64,000 nt of DNA from Solen grandis (taxonomy: Eukaryota; Mollusca; Bivalvia; Adapedonta; Solenidae). The DNA is taken from the NCBI GenBank assembly GCA_021229015.1, contig CM037785.1, positions 44,352,543 to 44,416,542 on the forward strand, given 5' to 3'. Of the stretch, positions 34,115-46,459 are shown piece by piece. A model generated the notes under the pieces. The model did not search any database. It worked only from the letters and a program-made list of their open reading frames with translations, and was not told where the DNA came from. A program made the position numbers and the translations under genes. The first letter of the stretch is position 1. The number at the start of each line of letters is the position of its first letter.

Positions 34115-34751
34115 TGTTACCCAGGTTTCATTATTCAATATCTCATCATGCTTCATTATTCTTAATTACGTATTTTGTCTAAAACCAGTATGTTGTGTAT
34201 TAAGTGTGTGTTCAGTCATGATTGGTTTCCAGTCTTGGTTATGTCTTGTCTCTGTCCACTGTAAATACATGTCTAGAGTGAATGAATGGTCTGGTCAGTT
34301 TTGGATTTGTTGGGCAGCCTTACTACATAATCAACAACTAAAATTACTAACCAATCATATTTCATATCTTTCAACCACCTGACTAACTGTCCAGTTAACA
34401 TCACTTTGGGCTAGGTCTTGGACCTGTTAACGTCTCTGCACAGCAGTGAGCTTATTAAGAAAATTATCAATTCCTTAATGCCGCCGCCCGGTAAGTTAAA
34501 TATTTAAGATAGCATTTGTAAACTAAATTATAATGTATTTATTTAGTTTCATACTTGTTTTTTCTTCAAATGCCTATTTATCATTCGGAAGTGTGAATTG
34601 TTGAAACTTCTAGAATTTTTAGTGTTGAAATTTATTTAAATATTGCAATTCATTTCTGTTCTTGGTTTGTTTTTTCCTTACTTCAAAATAAAATATCATG
34701 TACACTGAACCTGCACCGGCTAAGTTTCTTTATTTAAAACCCCGGTCAACA
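34115..34751 (+). repeat. 3' LTR
   Basis: About 637 bp bounded by TGTTACCC and GGTCAACA, short inverted ends. It contains an AATAAA signal near 34688 and, at about 34480-34492, the sequence ATGCCGCCGCCCG followed by a consensus splice donor GTAAGT. Confidence 0.75.
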
Positions 34752-36584
34752 TATAAATAATGTATATTTAAATGAACAATATGAAATGATAATAAAATGT
34801 GAGCAAAGATGTAAAGAGATATTCAACGGCACCTTTCGATTTTACTATGCCTGTTTTTGATCCAAGCATCTTGTGATTCCAAATCTATAAAGAATAATAT
34901 TACCAGTTTATAATATTCATAACATATTTGCGATTTTAAAATGAAAGAACACATACTATTTTTAGTATTTATATATAGTATATACATATTTATATTTTTA
35001 TATTGTACCATATATAGATAAACACAGGTATTGAATATTTCAACGTTTGAGTTTTCTCGGTCTACAGCCATTACTACATAAAGTATACACATACGACTGG
35101 ATTATTTTAACTTGAACCAAATCATATTGACTATATGTTTACCAAGTGTGTAGGTAATAGTATACTATTATATTGGTAATTTGATACTTAATGAAGATTT
35201 TAGAGCGTTTAAAACATTTCAAAATAAGCAAAAGATGGAGTTGTTGTTCTTTCACTATAAAATTTCTTATGTCGCAAATCTGTGATATTCTTAAAATCAT
35301 TTTTATCCGTCAGTTCAAATATTCCTCGACTGACAATGAATAAGACATTCTATGCCCACCCTTTACCTCTAGTTTAAGGATTGTTTCCATTGTTTTAGTC
35401 AACTGCGCACTAACTGTTTCACAAGCAAACGCATGTGTCATTTGTGTAAAGTAGGTCATACATTGATCACAGTGTAGATTAATCAATTTGAATCATGGAG
35501 AATATAGTGCTGGTTGATTTGACTGAATATGAGCAAATACCAAAGAGAGAGAGACAGAGACAGAGAGAGCTGTTTACTCGTGTATATCAATAAGTACAAT
35601 TATAGTGGATTATTATTATCATGCCTTTGGCAAAAAGTCGTGAAAAGCTCGTTAATTATATTATCTTTTCCTCAAATATATTTATAAAAACATCCAATAT
35701 TTTATAAGAAAAGCATATATCCAATTAAGAAAATACCATGTCTGAATCCAATACTAGTATAATTGTTATATGGTTACATATAAACAGGAAATAACGAAAA
35801 GTAGAAAACAATCTTCAAAATAAGTAGTTGAGACGAAATATAGCTATGAGTTACGGATAAACTGTTTAAATATTTATAGAGTTATGAAACAAAATACTCA
35901 CTTCATATCTAGCGCTACCGTCTACAAAGAAGAACAAGTGTACATTAAACTGTCAGTTGTTAGAAGCGCTCAATAGCCTTAAGTTATTGAATTTAAATTG
36001 ATGCATATCAATTTCTATACACATTTTTGTATAATCATACCACGCGATCATCAACTTAGTCTGGTTCCCGATTTACTACAAATGTATAATATTAAGTCTT
36101 GCACAACCGTAAAATTGGCGGTCCTCTATGTGTAGTGAATCCTATCTATCGATATATCTATCTCTTGATACTGCCAACTCCTCTGTCGAGTGTTAAAGGC
36201 AGGGCTACGCACCGGATTGTTAGTAAGAGGTGAAAGATAAAAGAGTCAGCTAGAATATAGCATTTAAATCGTCATTGTGTAATTAATTTTCAAAATATTC
36301 CTAAGTGGAGGAACAGCAGTGTTCTGAATACAACTTTGTAAATTTCATATTATATATTTTGGACTACAAAAATAAATATTACACACTATCTAAAATAAGA
36401 AATATCCTAAAAAAGATACATTTATAGCGTTGATGGATCACAAAAATCAATCAATCACATCATTTCTTTAAATCTACAAACTATGTCAGATCTGGTGTTG
36501 TACAGCTATGACAAGAAAAAGTATAGCTAAGACCAAAATAAAGTATATATTTCAAGTTTTTAACTTTGACATTAGTAACTTCTT
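34752..36584. other. Intergenic, nothing recognised
   Basis: AT-rich. A GAGA microsatellite lies near 35546-35570. No gene, RNA or clear mobile element is seen. Confidence 0.5.
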
Positions 36585-36849
36585 CTGGGTCAAATTCCAC
36601 CAACAATACTTAGTGCTAAGTTAAACTTAAATACTTAAGAACGTATTTCATTAATCTCGTTTCTCTAATTAAAATACACAAACATTTCATTTCTTACCAA
36701 TAATAGTTAGTTATTTATGTTATAACTCATTTCAGCTCAGTCATATACTTGAATATTTCATAAAATAATAATGTTGGAATGTGAATCTACCTAGTTTAAG
36801 AATTTAAGTATTACTTAGTGCTAAGTATTGTTGGTTAAATTCGAGCCAG
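36585..36849. mobile_element. MITE with long inverted ends
   Basis: The left end CTGGGTCAAATTCCACCAAC, then AATACTTAGTGCTAAGT, is mirrored at the right end by ACTTAGTGCTAAGTATTGTT, then GGTTAAATTCGAGCCAG. The TIRs are about 45 bp with a few changes. The 265-bp element has no ORF. Confidence 0.75.
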
Positions 36850-36931
36850 GTCTTTCTTCTGTAGATCTTAATATGACCAGTTCAATGTAATTCTATGATC
36901 AGGAAATTCATGTAAGAGTGCAGCCAGGAGG

Positions 36932-39900
36932 ATGTGTTTAATGATGAAGGACCCAGAGAACCTAGCAGACATATTTCCCAGTCTTGACAGTACAGCTACA
37001 GGGCATAGTGACAATAATGTTGATTATGTAGCTGTTCAAACTGATTGGTCATTCTCAGCTTCTCTAACTATGTAAGATATGTTTTTTCAGTTATCTAAGA
37101 CACAATGTCAATAATAACCAAAATTTATTTTTCACAAATTTGGCATACACAGTACACATTATGCACATGTATGATTTTCCTAGCAATTTATTTTAAATCT
37201 CCTATATTTGAGTATACTTATTAGCATAGTTCTGTTAACAATATCCATGTGAATAAAAATAATTGAATGTGATGGGGCAAAAATTAACCTGAATAACAGG
37301 AACAGCAACTTGAGTAATGGTTAGAGGAATTCGAAAATTGATGATTTTAATATCACACATCTATTTCTTGAATGTAAGTACAATGAAACTCACTGGCATT
37401 CTAAACTTGAATGAAAATTCAGCACTAACTGTAAACCATCTAGTTCAAATCAGGACTATTGATTTCCACAGCTGAAAAAAAAAACTAAATATAAAAGACA
37501 AATGATTTAATAAATTTCATAGGTCACAGCCACAAGAAGGTGAGTGGTTGTCTCTTGAGCCCCGGAAGACATTACAGCAGGTAAAATAACACATTATATT
37601 ATTTCTGATTTTCTTAATCCATTTATTTTAAAACCCATATTTTTTAAATTTGGAGTTCCAGAGATTCAGAAAATCATAAATATATATCTTGAGTTAAATC
37701 TTGTTGAGTCTATTTTGAAGTATTTTTTGATGTAACTAGCAGGATTTATTAAGCTTTTAGGCTATCTCTCATACTAAAAAATGTTCATGATAATTATCAT
37801 TTATAGTATACTTGAATTTTCAGAAATCAAGTGAGTATTTTGAAAGCATCAACCAGACAGCACTCAAGAGGTTGAAACGATATGCTGACCCTAAGGCAGA
37901 AGACAGAGTATCATTGATTGAAATATTAAGTAGGTTTGCATAGTCCTAATCGCGAACTACAAACACAAGGCATTTTTTGTCTTCATTTGGCACCTTTCTG
38001 TTTCAATGTTTATTTTTTATATTAACTTGTTCATTGTTTGCAAAGATATGGGAAGATATGGGAATCTTCAGTCCAGTTTCAATGCTTAACAAGTGGAGAA
38101 GAAACCATATTCAATCTTTAATCCATAACAGATCAGCTGAACATCTGTTCAGTCTGATCAGGATCCACATGTTTTTTATTTGTTTGTTTTTTTGTTTTTT
38201 GTTGTTGTTGTTTTATGTTGTTCTTTTGTTGTTGTTTTCATGCAAATTTTGTACATCCTTATCTAACAAATGTACAAAATGATCTGTGGTCACACATGTA
38301 ATAAAACATTGATTCATGGATTTAAGGTTTGAAATGCCCTTCTGCATTACATTAAATCTAAAAATTAACATCAACTAAATAAGGTCTGTTTGTTCTACCC
38401 GGATGCTTCCGTGCATTCAGGGTCTTCCTCCACCTGTAATTAGCTGGACGTCGCTATATGACTGGTAAACTCAAAAAGTCAAATCAAGTCAACAAAACAA
38501 AAAAGTTGTATCATCTGAGTGATAGACTATTTGCTTGTGTTTAATGCTGATAATGTAAGGACAAGACTTTTGTGTTTGATCTTACAGGTAGCTGCCCTTC
38601 AAGAGATGCTGCTAGCAGAATTTTGTCATCCTCCTAGAACTATTGTATGACACTGAAAGTGAGGCAAAGGAATGCTGCACAAAAAAACAGTGCCCTTTAC
38701 CAAAAACACTAAAGTGATATTTCCAGTTTTAAGTGGGAAAATATCATTGAAGAGCTTGTGCACCAGCAACCCATTCTTGCAGAAGTTCTGTTCCCACAGG
38801 TAGAATTGGCAACATTCGGGCTGTAAAGTCTGTGATGCCAGTGATTGGAACTGTGTATAGTATGCTGATGAAGCAGCGATACCATGAGCTGTCTGCGTTG
38901 CAAAACATTGTAGCAATAACGCTTGCAAATGAACAAACTAAAAAGTAACTTCTGATTGTGATAGTTACTGTTTAAAGTTAAATAAAATGCTGCAGAATGT
39001 CTTGTATTTATCAAATAAAAAAAAAAATAGGATATTAAATGTCATGTTTATATACATATACAGGGTAACAGTGACTTAAAATGTGCATGTAACCTTCAAT
39101 AGGGATATTTTGATTACAGAAATAGGATAATACTTTAGATTATTATATCTGACATCCAAATAATTGATGAAAATATTAAGACATTTAGCAGCTGAACGGT
39201 TATTAATTTTACTGCTTAAAAGTTAACCTTTTACCGCATGCATAGTCTATTTTACACTTTATGAGACCAGTGTTAAGCCAAATTGTTCAGGTTTTCCAGT
39301 ATTCTCATCTTAAACCTATGGTTTTATAATGTATTCATTGCTTATTATCCTGATCAATCTCATGTGGTGAAGAGTTAAATATTCAGTTGTGAAGAGTTAA
39401 AAGTTCAGTTCATTGCTGTACACTTGTGGATATAGACTAATCAGAACAAACAAAAAACATTTGCCTGCTTTTAGTAATAACATATTGTCCATTGAGTCTA
39501 CATGAAGGTAGGTCGCGAACGAAGTTACCAATTTAGTAATAACAAAAAACATAGTCTGTATTCACAAGTTATACTCCATTTGCTGCATTGCAAAATATGC
39601 ATGTTGTTTCAATGAACTGTGAATGTCTTTTGTATATATGGGCATGACATTTTTTCCATGCATAAATAAGAAGACTTGAAAAAAATAATATGTTATTTGT
39701 TGAATTTTTTAAAATGCATGCCATATTTCATAATGTATTTTTAGATGGAATCAATATGAATATGCAAACACAGGGCACCATGCACAAGACCACTCTGTCA
39801 CTCCTTGTAACAAAAAACATAAAAAATTCCTTGTACCAATTTTAAAAAATCACATTCACACCAGATAGAGACCTCTTGGAGGCCAAAGGGTTAGAGCATC

Positions 39901-42900
39901 AGAACAGAAATCAGGAGGTCGTGGATTTGATCCTGTACTGTACTTAGTTGTAAATGACATTGGTATAGCTTCCTTGCTGAGCACTGAGCATATAAGCCAT
40001 GGTAGTTCTAGGACTGGGTAGCTTGGTCAGATGTCAGGATAATGTGACTTGTGTGATATTATGCCAATTGTTTAAAGCAGTGTAGCAGCATTATACCTGT
40101 CTCATAAAGACAGAATCCCAAAATGACTTGAATACTATATGGGTTGTTTAAATCATTTAACACTATTACGAATGATTAATGTCATCATTATATACACCTT
40201 TTTAAGCATGTGTAACAAGTGAAAATCAGCATTCACATCCTTACAGTCTGTCTGGGCGTAAACTATACCTTAAGTGAAAGTTTATTTTGTTAGATTTTAC
40301 ATGTTAAAGTGATATACTTAGATTTTATGCATTTGTTTATTAGTCTCCTATCTGTTGTAGTTCGCTTGGATCTGTGAGTCTCCTTAATCATGGAAACCTC
40401 ATTTATGCCCTTTATAGGTCAAAGAATATTCTTATTGACACTGACCATGTGCAATTTATCCCCATGCTTACACACAAATTTGGTGCAATTATTGATGTGT
40501 ATTACTGAGGATGGGCAGGTGACAGTTCACAAGAAAAAGCCTGTTCTTCTTATTAACTCACAGATTCCTAAATATATTTTGTAGGTAAGAGTATTCCTAA
40601 AATAATTGGTACATATTGTTACCATGCCCCAAATTATTTTGTAATGCAATCAGCTGGTAAGGGACTTTATATTGCATGATTATGTTCCTTTTTGGCTAGT
40701 TAGCTTTTATTTCTTTACACATGAAATAATGCTAAGAAGATAATATTTATTTCTAAAGGCATTATAATGTATTAAAACTTCATAAAACAGTTAATCATAC
40801 ATGATTTACAAATGCATTCTTTATTTTTATATTAAGCCAAATATCTCATTTGAGTGAACTAATAAATGTGCTGAACTCAAAATGTATGTCAAAATTATGA
40901 AATATTCAAAACTTTTGTATATGTTGCTAACAGTTATTACAAAGAAACGCAACAGTTTTGAATATTTTGGTAATTACTCTAGAATGAGGTGTTCTTTGTA
41001 ACACATGTGTCACCACCAACTGAATGTAGCATGAGAGAAAAAGTGATCCATATGTGTCATATCTGTCTACAATTGATGAAACAGAAAAAAAAAGAGAAAA
41101 AAAAATCCAGTAAAGTTCATACTATTTTTAACTTACCTGTTCAAAATAAGGGATATTTTTTTAGATTTTATTGTATTTAATAAATGAAATGATTACCAGA
41201 ATTCAAATTTATCCAAAAATGCACCTTTACTGATTTAAGCATGGAAAATGTAGGTCCTGTCGACTCACTATTCATAGATTTTCTATTTATGACAAGCCCA
41301 ACTGCTCACAAATGTTATAAAAAATAAACCAATATGATCTTTTGTGTAAACTAGGTCAACCATTATTTACCTTTACCCCACTGTATCTATTGGACAGCTA
41401 TTTTGAATACATTAGTAAGTGCTGGAAAGATTAATCAATTTATTATTTTGAGATAACAAAAACTTAATTGTTTACAATTTGGAGTTCAGTACATTAAACT
41501 TCCAACTTAAGATTTGAAGCCCTTTTAAATATACAATATATTAATGTTCAATGTGCTCGATTCTTTAATAACCATTTTTAATTAAAATCATAGTTTGAGA
41601 TTAAATAATGTCTTATGCCATTTATTTTTGCTAGGTGTATGACCGGTTACAACCTCTTGGTATAACTCTGAGCCATTCTGGCATGTTATACACAATGGAA
41701 AACATTTCTGGACATTTTAATTCAGAATAAATTGATTCTTTAAGTGAGGGGATTACATTTCGCATTGTGGGTGATAACATAAATTTTCAAGTTGATGTTT
41801 CACATGAAAGGAAGAGTGTTGGCAAATCTGGTCATATGGAGCACTGGTTCGGCTCAGCTGCCATAGTCCAATCTTTGACATTCAGTCATCTTTGTGATCA
41901 GTCCCCGCAACGTGACCTGCTAACAATGCCAGTGACAGATTTGCTCTTAGATGACAACGACTGGGGCATTCTTATTAAAGACATGACTCATCTTGTTGGA
42001 AGGACATTGAAAGAATTTTTTCTTGGCTGAAATTTGCACAACATGTCGCTGAAAAAGACATACTAGGTGAACACAGCCAAAATCTCAATTTTAAAAACAA
42101 AGTCATACCACTGCCTATAATGGCCAAAAATGAACAAAAGTAGGCTGATGTGGTTAGACAGTTATGAGACACTTGTAACATCTTTACATGAAAAAGCCCA
42201 ACTTCAGCCACAGTCTGTACATATTGGAGGAGATCAGATAAACAAGGGAGCGGTTCTCTGGTTCAAAACGTTTAAGAGCTGCAGCTTTGTTACCTCAGGA
42301 GAGATTTACTCATTTGAGCCCAATTACCTTTGAATTAATTCCATTTACAGATGACAGTGCTATCTTGTTTCTACCAGAATCTATATCAAACAACAAGTAA
42401 TGAGTGCTTCACATTGCATGCTCAAAAGATTCGTCTATTTCGGAGAGATGCGGACGGTCATGATGTGAAAAATCATTACAACCATTGTATGGAGTTTGCA
42501 ATCTCTTTTATTAAAGCATACATAGTTGAGGCAGCTTGTAATTACTTTGACATGGAGGACACTAACTCGGTATCCAGTATTGTTATTCCTGACGCTTCAG
42601 ATATGAGTGAAGCTGTCATACGAGACTGGTTGAGCAATTTACTCATGCCGATGGTCACGGATTTTCTTTCTGCCAGTAGAAGCCATTTAAAAGGACTTGA
42701 TGATAACAATGTACATGTACATCAAAAAGGATGTGACCATGTATCTGACTATGCTAAAAGAGTTGTAGAACTAGGACTTGTCTACATGGAATTAAATGAC
42801 ATTGTAAAATTGCCTGACAGAAAGCGATTGCTTGCAATAATGAAATTTCTTACGCTAATTTTGAAAGGCCATAATAACAAATCTAAATATGCTCTTGAAG

Positions 42901-43380
42901 TCCTGAGATTATTGTGCCAACAGTATGCTCTTCTCAGTGAAAGAGTAGCAAATTCAAGCCTGTATGGACTCTTTGTAAATGTTGGTGGGAAAATTAATAC
43001 TCACATACCTGCAGACCTTCAAATGGAATACTTAGTAAGACTCACAAAAGGGCATTTGAAATCAATGTGTTCAAATGTATCTGAAGCTTCAATGAAGAAA
43101 AAGGAGCTCAGCATTCTATGGTATGCAGGAAGTTTGTAACAACTTCGACAATGAAACACACATTGTGAAACGAGCACAGAAGCACAGAACTTTATTTTCA
43201 TATGATGATGAAATGCAAATTGTTAAAGATTTGAGGTCTGTGAGGCCATTTCAGCATAATTGTGGCAGACGAATTGACTCAATGAGAAGGGTACCAAACA
43301 ATCCAGTCACAAAAGTTGACATTGAGTACATTGTAAAGTGGATTGAAACCAACGAAGTCAACATGTTTTACGAAATATAG
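36932..43380 (+). pseudogene. DUF6589-type transposase-like gene, multi-exon, decayed
   Basis: Upstream exons agree in splice phase: 36932-37071 (starts ATG, ends WSFSASLT), 37523-37580 (SQPQEGEWLSLEPRKTLQQ), 37824-37929 (SSEYFESINQTALKRLKRYA) and one from 38588 (SCPSRDAASRIL) that then breaks into several frames, including VMPVIGTVYSMLMKQRYHEL. The last exon starts at 41635 (VYDRLQPLGITLSHSGMLYT), stops once, then reads IVGDNINFQVDVSHERKS and HMEHWFGSAAIVQSLTFSHL. Further blocks: QSVHIGGDQINKG (42130-42333), CFYQNLYQTTSNECFTLHAQ and NHYNHCMEFAISFIKAYIVE (42351-43139), and a C-terminal block to 43380. The GDNIN/HWFG/GGDQ pattern is what I recall for DUF6589 proteins, common in fungi and invertebrates and linked to mobile DNA. 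At least three stops or frameshifts inactivate it. Confidence 0.72.
39875..40120 (+). repeat. tRNA-derived SINE family B, plus-strand copy
   Basis: The head has a box B-like GGATTTGATCCTG. The body GGTATAGCTTCCTTGCTGAG, then TGTCAGGATAATGTGACTTG, is the complement of the copy at 59621-59919. It lies in an intron of the DUF6589-type gene. Confidence 0.75.
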
Positions 43381-43734
43381 GACAGTAAATGCATTCTATG
43401 GGAAAAGAAAGATAAAGTCTGTTTGGTGATAATAATAATAATATTTTATAACATTATCTTGCTTATAACAATGATTCAGGCATAATTCAAGCTGAAAACA
43501 ATGAAAAGATAAAACACATTTCATTTGATCAAAATGAGTGGGAACTTATCATAAGTACTATGTATGACTACCTTTAATTTATATTTATGGAGGAATTTTT
43601 CTCTGAAAATTAATCCTGAAATGATAATGTTATGTGGTACTTCAATGAAATTTCAATAAAAATGATATAATGAATTTAATTCAAGCTTTCAAAAATGTGA
43701 TGATTTTGCTACAAGATCAAATTTTCTTTCACTT

Positions 43735-44013
43735 TTAATCACAGAAACCTAGGCAAAAATCTCCACTTTTGGTTGGATGCCACTTGTGAAATGAAACCAT
43801 CACTGGTGATAAAATACCCCTGCGTACTGCATTGACAGAGACATTAGGTAATAAATCTTGCAAAATCAGGACAAAGTTATCTGCAAATATTTGCTGATTG
43901 GTCTTGTCATGATAGATCATTAGTCCATGTGTGAATGTATTATCAGCTACCAAACTTGATGAAATGTGAGTATAGGACGGGATGTGGGTATAATAAGACG
44001 ACCACTCTATCAT
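43735..44013 (-). other. Unassigned 92-codon ORF
   Basis: An open frame with a plausible amino-acid mix (SSLVADNTFTHGLMIYHDKT, then NQQIFADNFVLILQDLLPNV). It lies between the DUF6589-type pseudogene and the helicase fragment on the helicase strand. It could be a further exon of the same mobile unit or a chance ORF. No motif is recognised. Confidence 0.25.
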
Positions 44014-44624
44014 AATAGTAAATTAACATGCAAAACTTTAATCCCAAATTTCTAAATCCAAAACGGGCTTTAATTTACAGTAAATGCAGTCAAAGAGTGT
44101 TTAAACTGAACTGAACATGAAAAATCATTTTTGCAAGTTTAAGGTTTTATTAACAAAAGTTACCAAACTTCATGTAATGTGAGTGTAGGGAAGGACATGA
44201 TGAGCAAGATTCTTATAATATATGCACAAACTTCTATGAGAAGCAGTGTATAAATGTAGCATAGGTTTCTGTGAGAACTGGATGGAGTAAAATTTCATCT
44301 TATGCTGATATCAGTAAATATCTTAAGAGAGACATTTTTAAACTATTGGAAGGGAGACGGTCTATTACATAGCAAGTTTATTGAAATCCCATTCAATTTC
44401 AAGTTGCTTTGTGCAAACATCACAGCAGTTATGTGGTGTGTTGTCAGTTTCAAAACCAAAGTAATTGTTAATAGATCTTCACCTGCTTAAGTCATATTCA
44501 TTAAGACAATATTCCTTCATGTCTTTTTTATGTCCTCACATTGAATGAAAATGGAGGGGGGGGGGATATTGTTTTTGGTCTGTTTGTTTGTCCCAAAATT
44601 TTAACCTTGAGCATAACACGGAAT

Positions 44625-44825
44625 TCCTTCCACCTAAAGCCTCCAAACTTCACAAGTGCATGCACTTTGATGAGCTCTACCTGCCAGACCCACGTAGAGG
44701 TCACTGGGTCAAAGGTCAAGGTCACTGTGACCCAATACATTATGAATGTACTTCCATTCATAACCTCCAAACTTCACAGGTATGCACCTTGATGAGCTCT
44801 TCCTGCCAGGTGACCTTGACTCACA
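44625..44825 (+). repeat. Molluscan dispersed repeat, two monomers
   Basis: Two related blocks (44640-44720 and 44765-44818) share CCTCCAAACTTCAC, then TTGATGAGCTC and CTGCCAG. Between them is GGTCACTGGGTCAAAGGTCA and AGGTCACTGTGACC, a sequence I recall as widespread in bivalve genomes. Confidence 0.65.
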
Positions 44826-44867
44826 AGGAATAAGTCCCACCATATCCCCGCGGGTCATGGCGTTCAT

Positions 44868-45753
44868 TCAAACGTAGTGCTTGTTCAAACTGGGAAGCCC
44901 AATGTCAGCTTTGTTGTAGTATAAAATGGCATCAGCTTCATATGATCTTCCAGCTGTCCCTATCTCTTGCATATATGCTAGCTGTGAATAGAAAGGAATA
45001 AATTACAACAGCTTTGCTCTTGGAAATAACTGAAATGTGATGTATATGCTGTAGCTTAACTGTTAGCTTAATATTTCATCATATTATGTCTGTAATAATT
45101 AAACAATATAGATAAAAACATACTATATATATATATGTAATACAGTGATTTGCTGTCTTGCTCTAAAAGACTGCAATTACATCTGTACATCATCCTAATA
45201 AGGTAAGTATCTTCTTTGTTCACTTTTAAAAAAGGAAAAAAGTTAGCAACCAGAACAGATCATGATCAAATTGCACATTTGTGATCTGGACGTGAATGAA
45301 TTTCACATGTATTAAAATTTGTCATTACTCTGAACTTAAAAACTATTAATATTAATCCAGGGAGACATTTAAAGAATTAAGGATTCACTTCATGCTTCCC
45401 CACCTTCACTATTCTCTCACATGTGTGACTGATGCATTTATTTCTTCCAAATATTTATTGACAAATTTAATACAATTATTTTTTCCATATTTCTATTAAA
45501 GAACTGATGTACATGTGTATCTAGATCTAAAAGTATTAATAACTATTATTGTACACTTTCAAACCTGATATATTAAGTTTTGTTTATAAAATATCAAGTA
45601 TGTTAAATGCTAAAGTGTCATATTTTGTTACATAATTAAAGATGTTAAAAATGATGAAATAAAAGTTTGCAAACTTACTTTCTAGAGTTGTTGGTATACC
45701 AGCATGAATGATACATGAAACATGTTTCAAATCTGCACCAATGCCAAGAGCAA
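44868..45753 (-). CDS. RecQ-like DNA helicase, C-terminal fragment
   Basis: Two exons, 45753-45679 and 44977-44868, join in phase 1. Exon 1 encodes VALGIGADLKHVSCIIHAGI then PTTLE. Exon 2 encodes TYMQEIGTAGRSYEADAILY then YNKADIGLP and a TGA stop. These are motifs V and VI of the RecQ family, usually (A)(F/L)GMGID..DVR.VIH..LP and YYQEIGRAGRDG. Here motif VI has Thr for the first Arg (EIGTAGR), which would be expected to weaken ATP hydrolysis, while the arginine finger is kept. The Walker A and B exons are not seen, so the gene is truncated or extends further right. It faces the DUF6589-type gene tail to tail. Helicases of this kind occur both as host genes and inside some DNA transposons. 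Confidence 0.68.
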
Positions 45754-46002
45754 CTGATGAGAAAATTAGTCTAATTTCTCATTCACTTTTGTATTTCTTC
45801 ATACTGTCTAGGATGTATTCTTTCAGCTTAAAAAAAGTAAGTTGTTATTATTTAAGTGTTGTTGCTGAATGCCTAAAGTCAAATAATTTATGGGCACTAA
45901 AGTTGATTAACAGTTATTTATAAGTGTGAAATCTGTCTGTAGGTGAATGAACAGTTATCAATTTAGAGTAAATAGTTCACCATTAACCATATTCATTTCT
46001 AA

Positions 46003-46180
46003 AATGAAAGGGGCATTGGTTTAGTGATATCATTATAATGGACTGCGAATCTGAAGGGTGTGGGTTCGAACCCCATTGGGGTCAAGGTTTTTAATGACCT
46101 TCTAATGCAACCCAGGAATCATCAAGAGCGATTAGTTTTAGTTGCAATAACTTGTTACCAAATCAAGTTAAATGAAACAA
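46003..46180 (+). repeat. tRNA-Arg-derived SINE, copy 2
   Basis: The box B GGGTTCGAACCCC and the following body (GACCTTCTAATGCAACCCAG, then AATAACTTGTTACCAAATCA-like tail) match the copy at 336-535 with many changes. Confidence 0.7.
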
Positions 46181-46436
46181 TTTACCTAAAGGTAGAGCTG
46201 TACTTTTCATGGAGGGTGATGTGCATTGTTTTTCAATAATATTTTTTTCCTATTTTCTCACTTACCAATATAAATATACATGTATGTGTTTTACATCGAA
46301 ATTACAATAAGTGTTAGTTCTCTGTTAATTGTTTTCAGGTAATAACTAAATGCATGCCACCAGGGATCATGTATACAACTTTATAGAATCCTTTAGGTAG
46401 TGAACGACTTAGACGTGAAAAAGCATGCTTCCTAAA

Positions 46437-46457
46437 ACACACACACACACACACACA
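46437..46457. repeat. (AC)n microsatellite
   Basis: About ten AC units. Confidence 0.95.
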
Positions 46458-46459
46458 TG

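Larger units (their letters stand above)
28210..34751 (+). mobile_element. Decayed Ty3/Gypsy LTR retrotransposon flanked by TATA
   Basis: The element starts with TGTTACCCAGG at 28210 and ends with GGTCAACA at 34751. Outside both ends is TATA (28206-28209 and 34752-34755), a 4-bp target duplication. In order it holds a gag remnant, a protease with DTG, reverse transcriptase, RNase H, integrase and a C-terminal Ser-rich tail. This domain order is that of Ty3/Gypsy. Many stops and frameshifts break the pol frame. It lies about 430 bp upstream of the CARD gene, on the other strand. The 5' LTR matches the 3' LTR only over its first 52 bp. Confidence 0.88.

Noticed and set aside
40390..40584. Plus-strand ORF in an intron of the DUF6589-type gene
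   Set aside because: Two overlapping frames look partly protein-like, but no motif, splice site or homologous pattern is seen.
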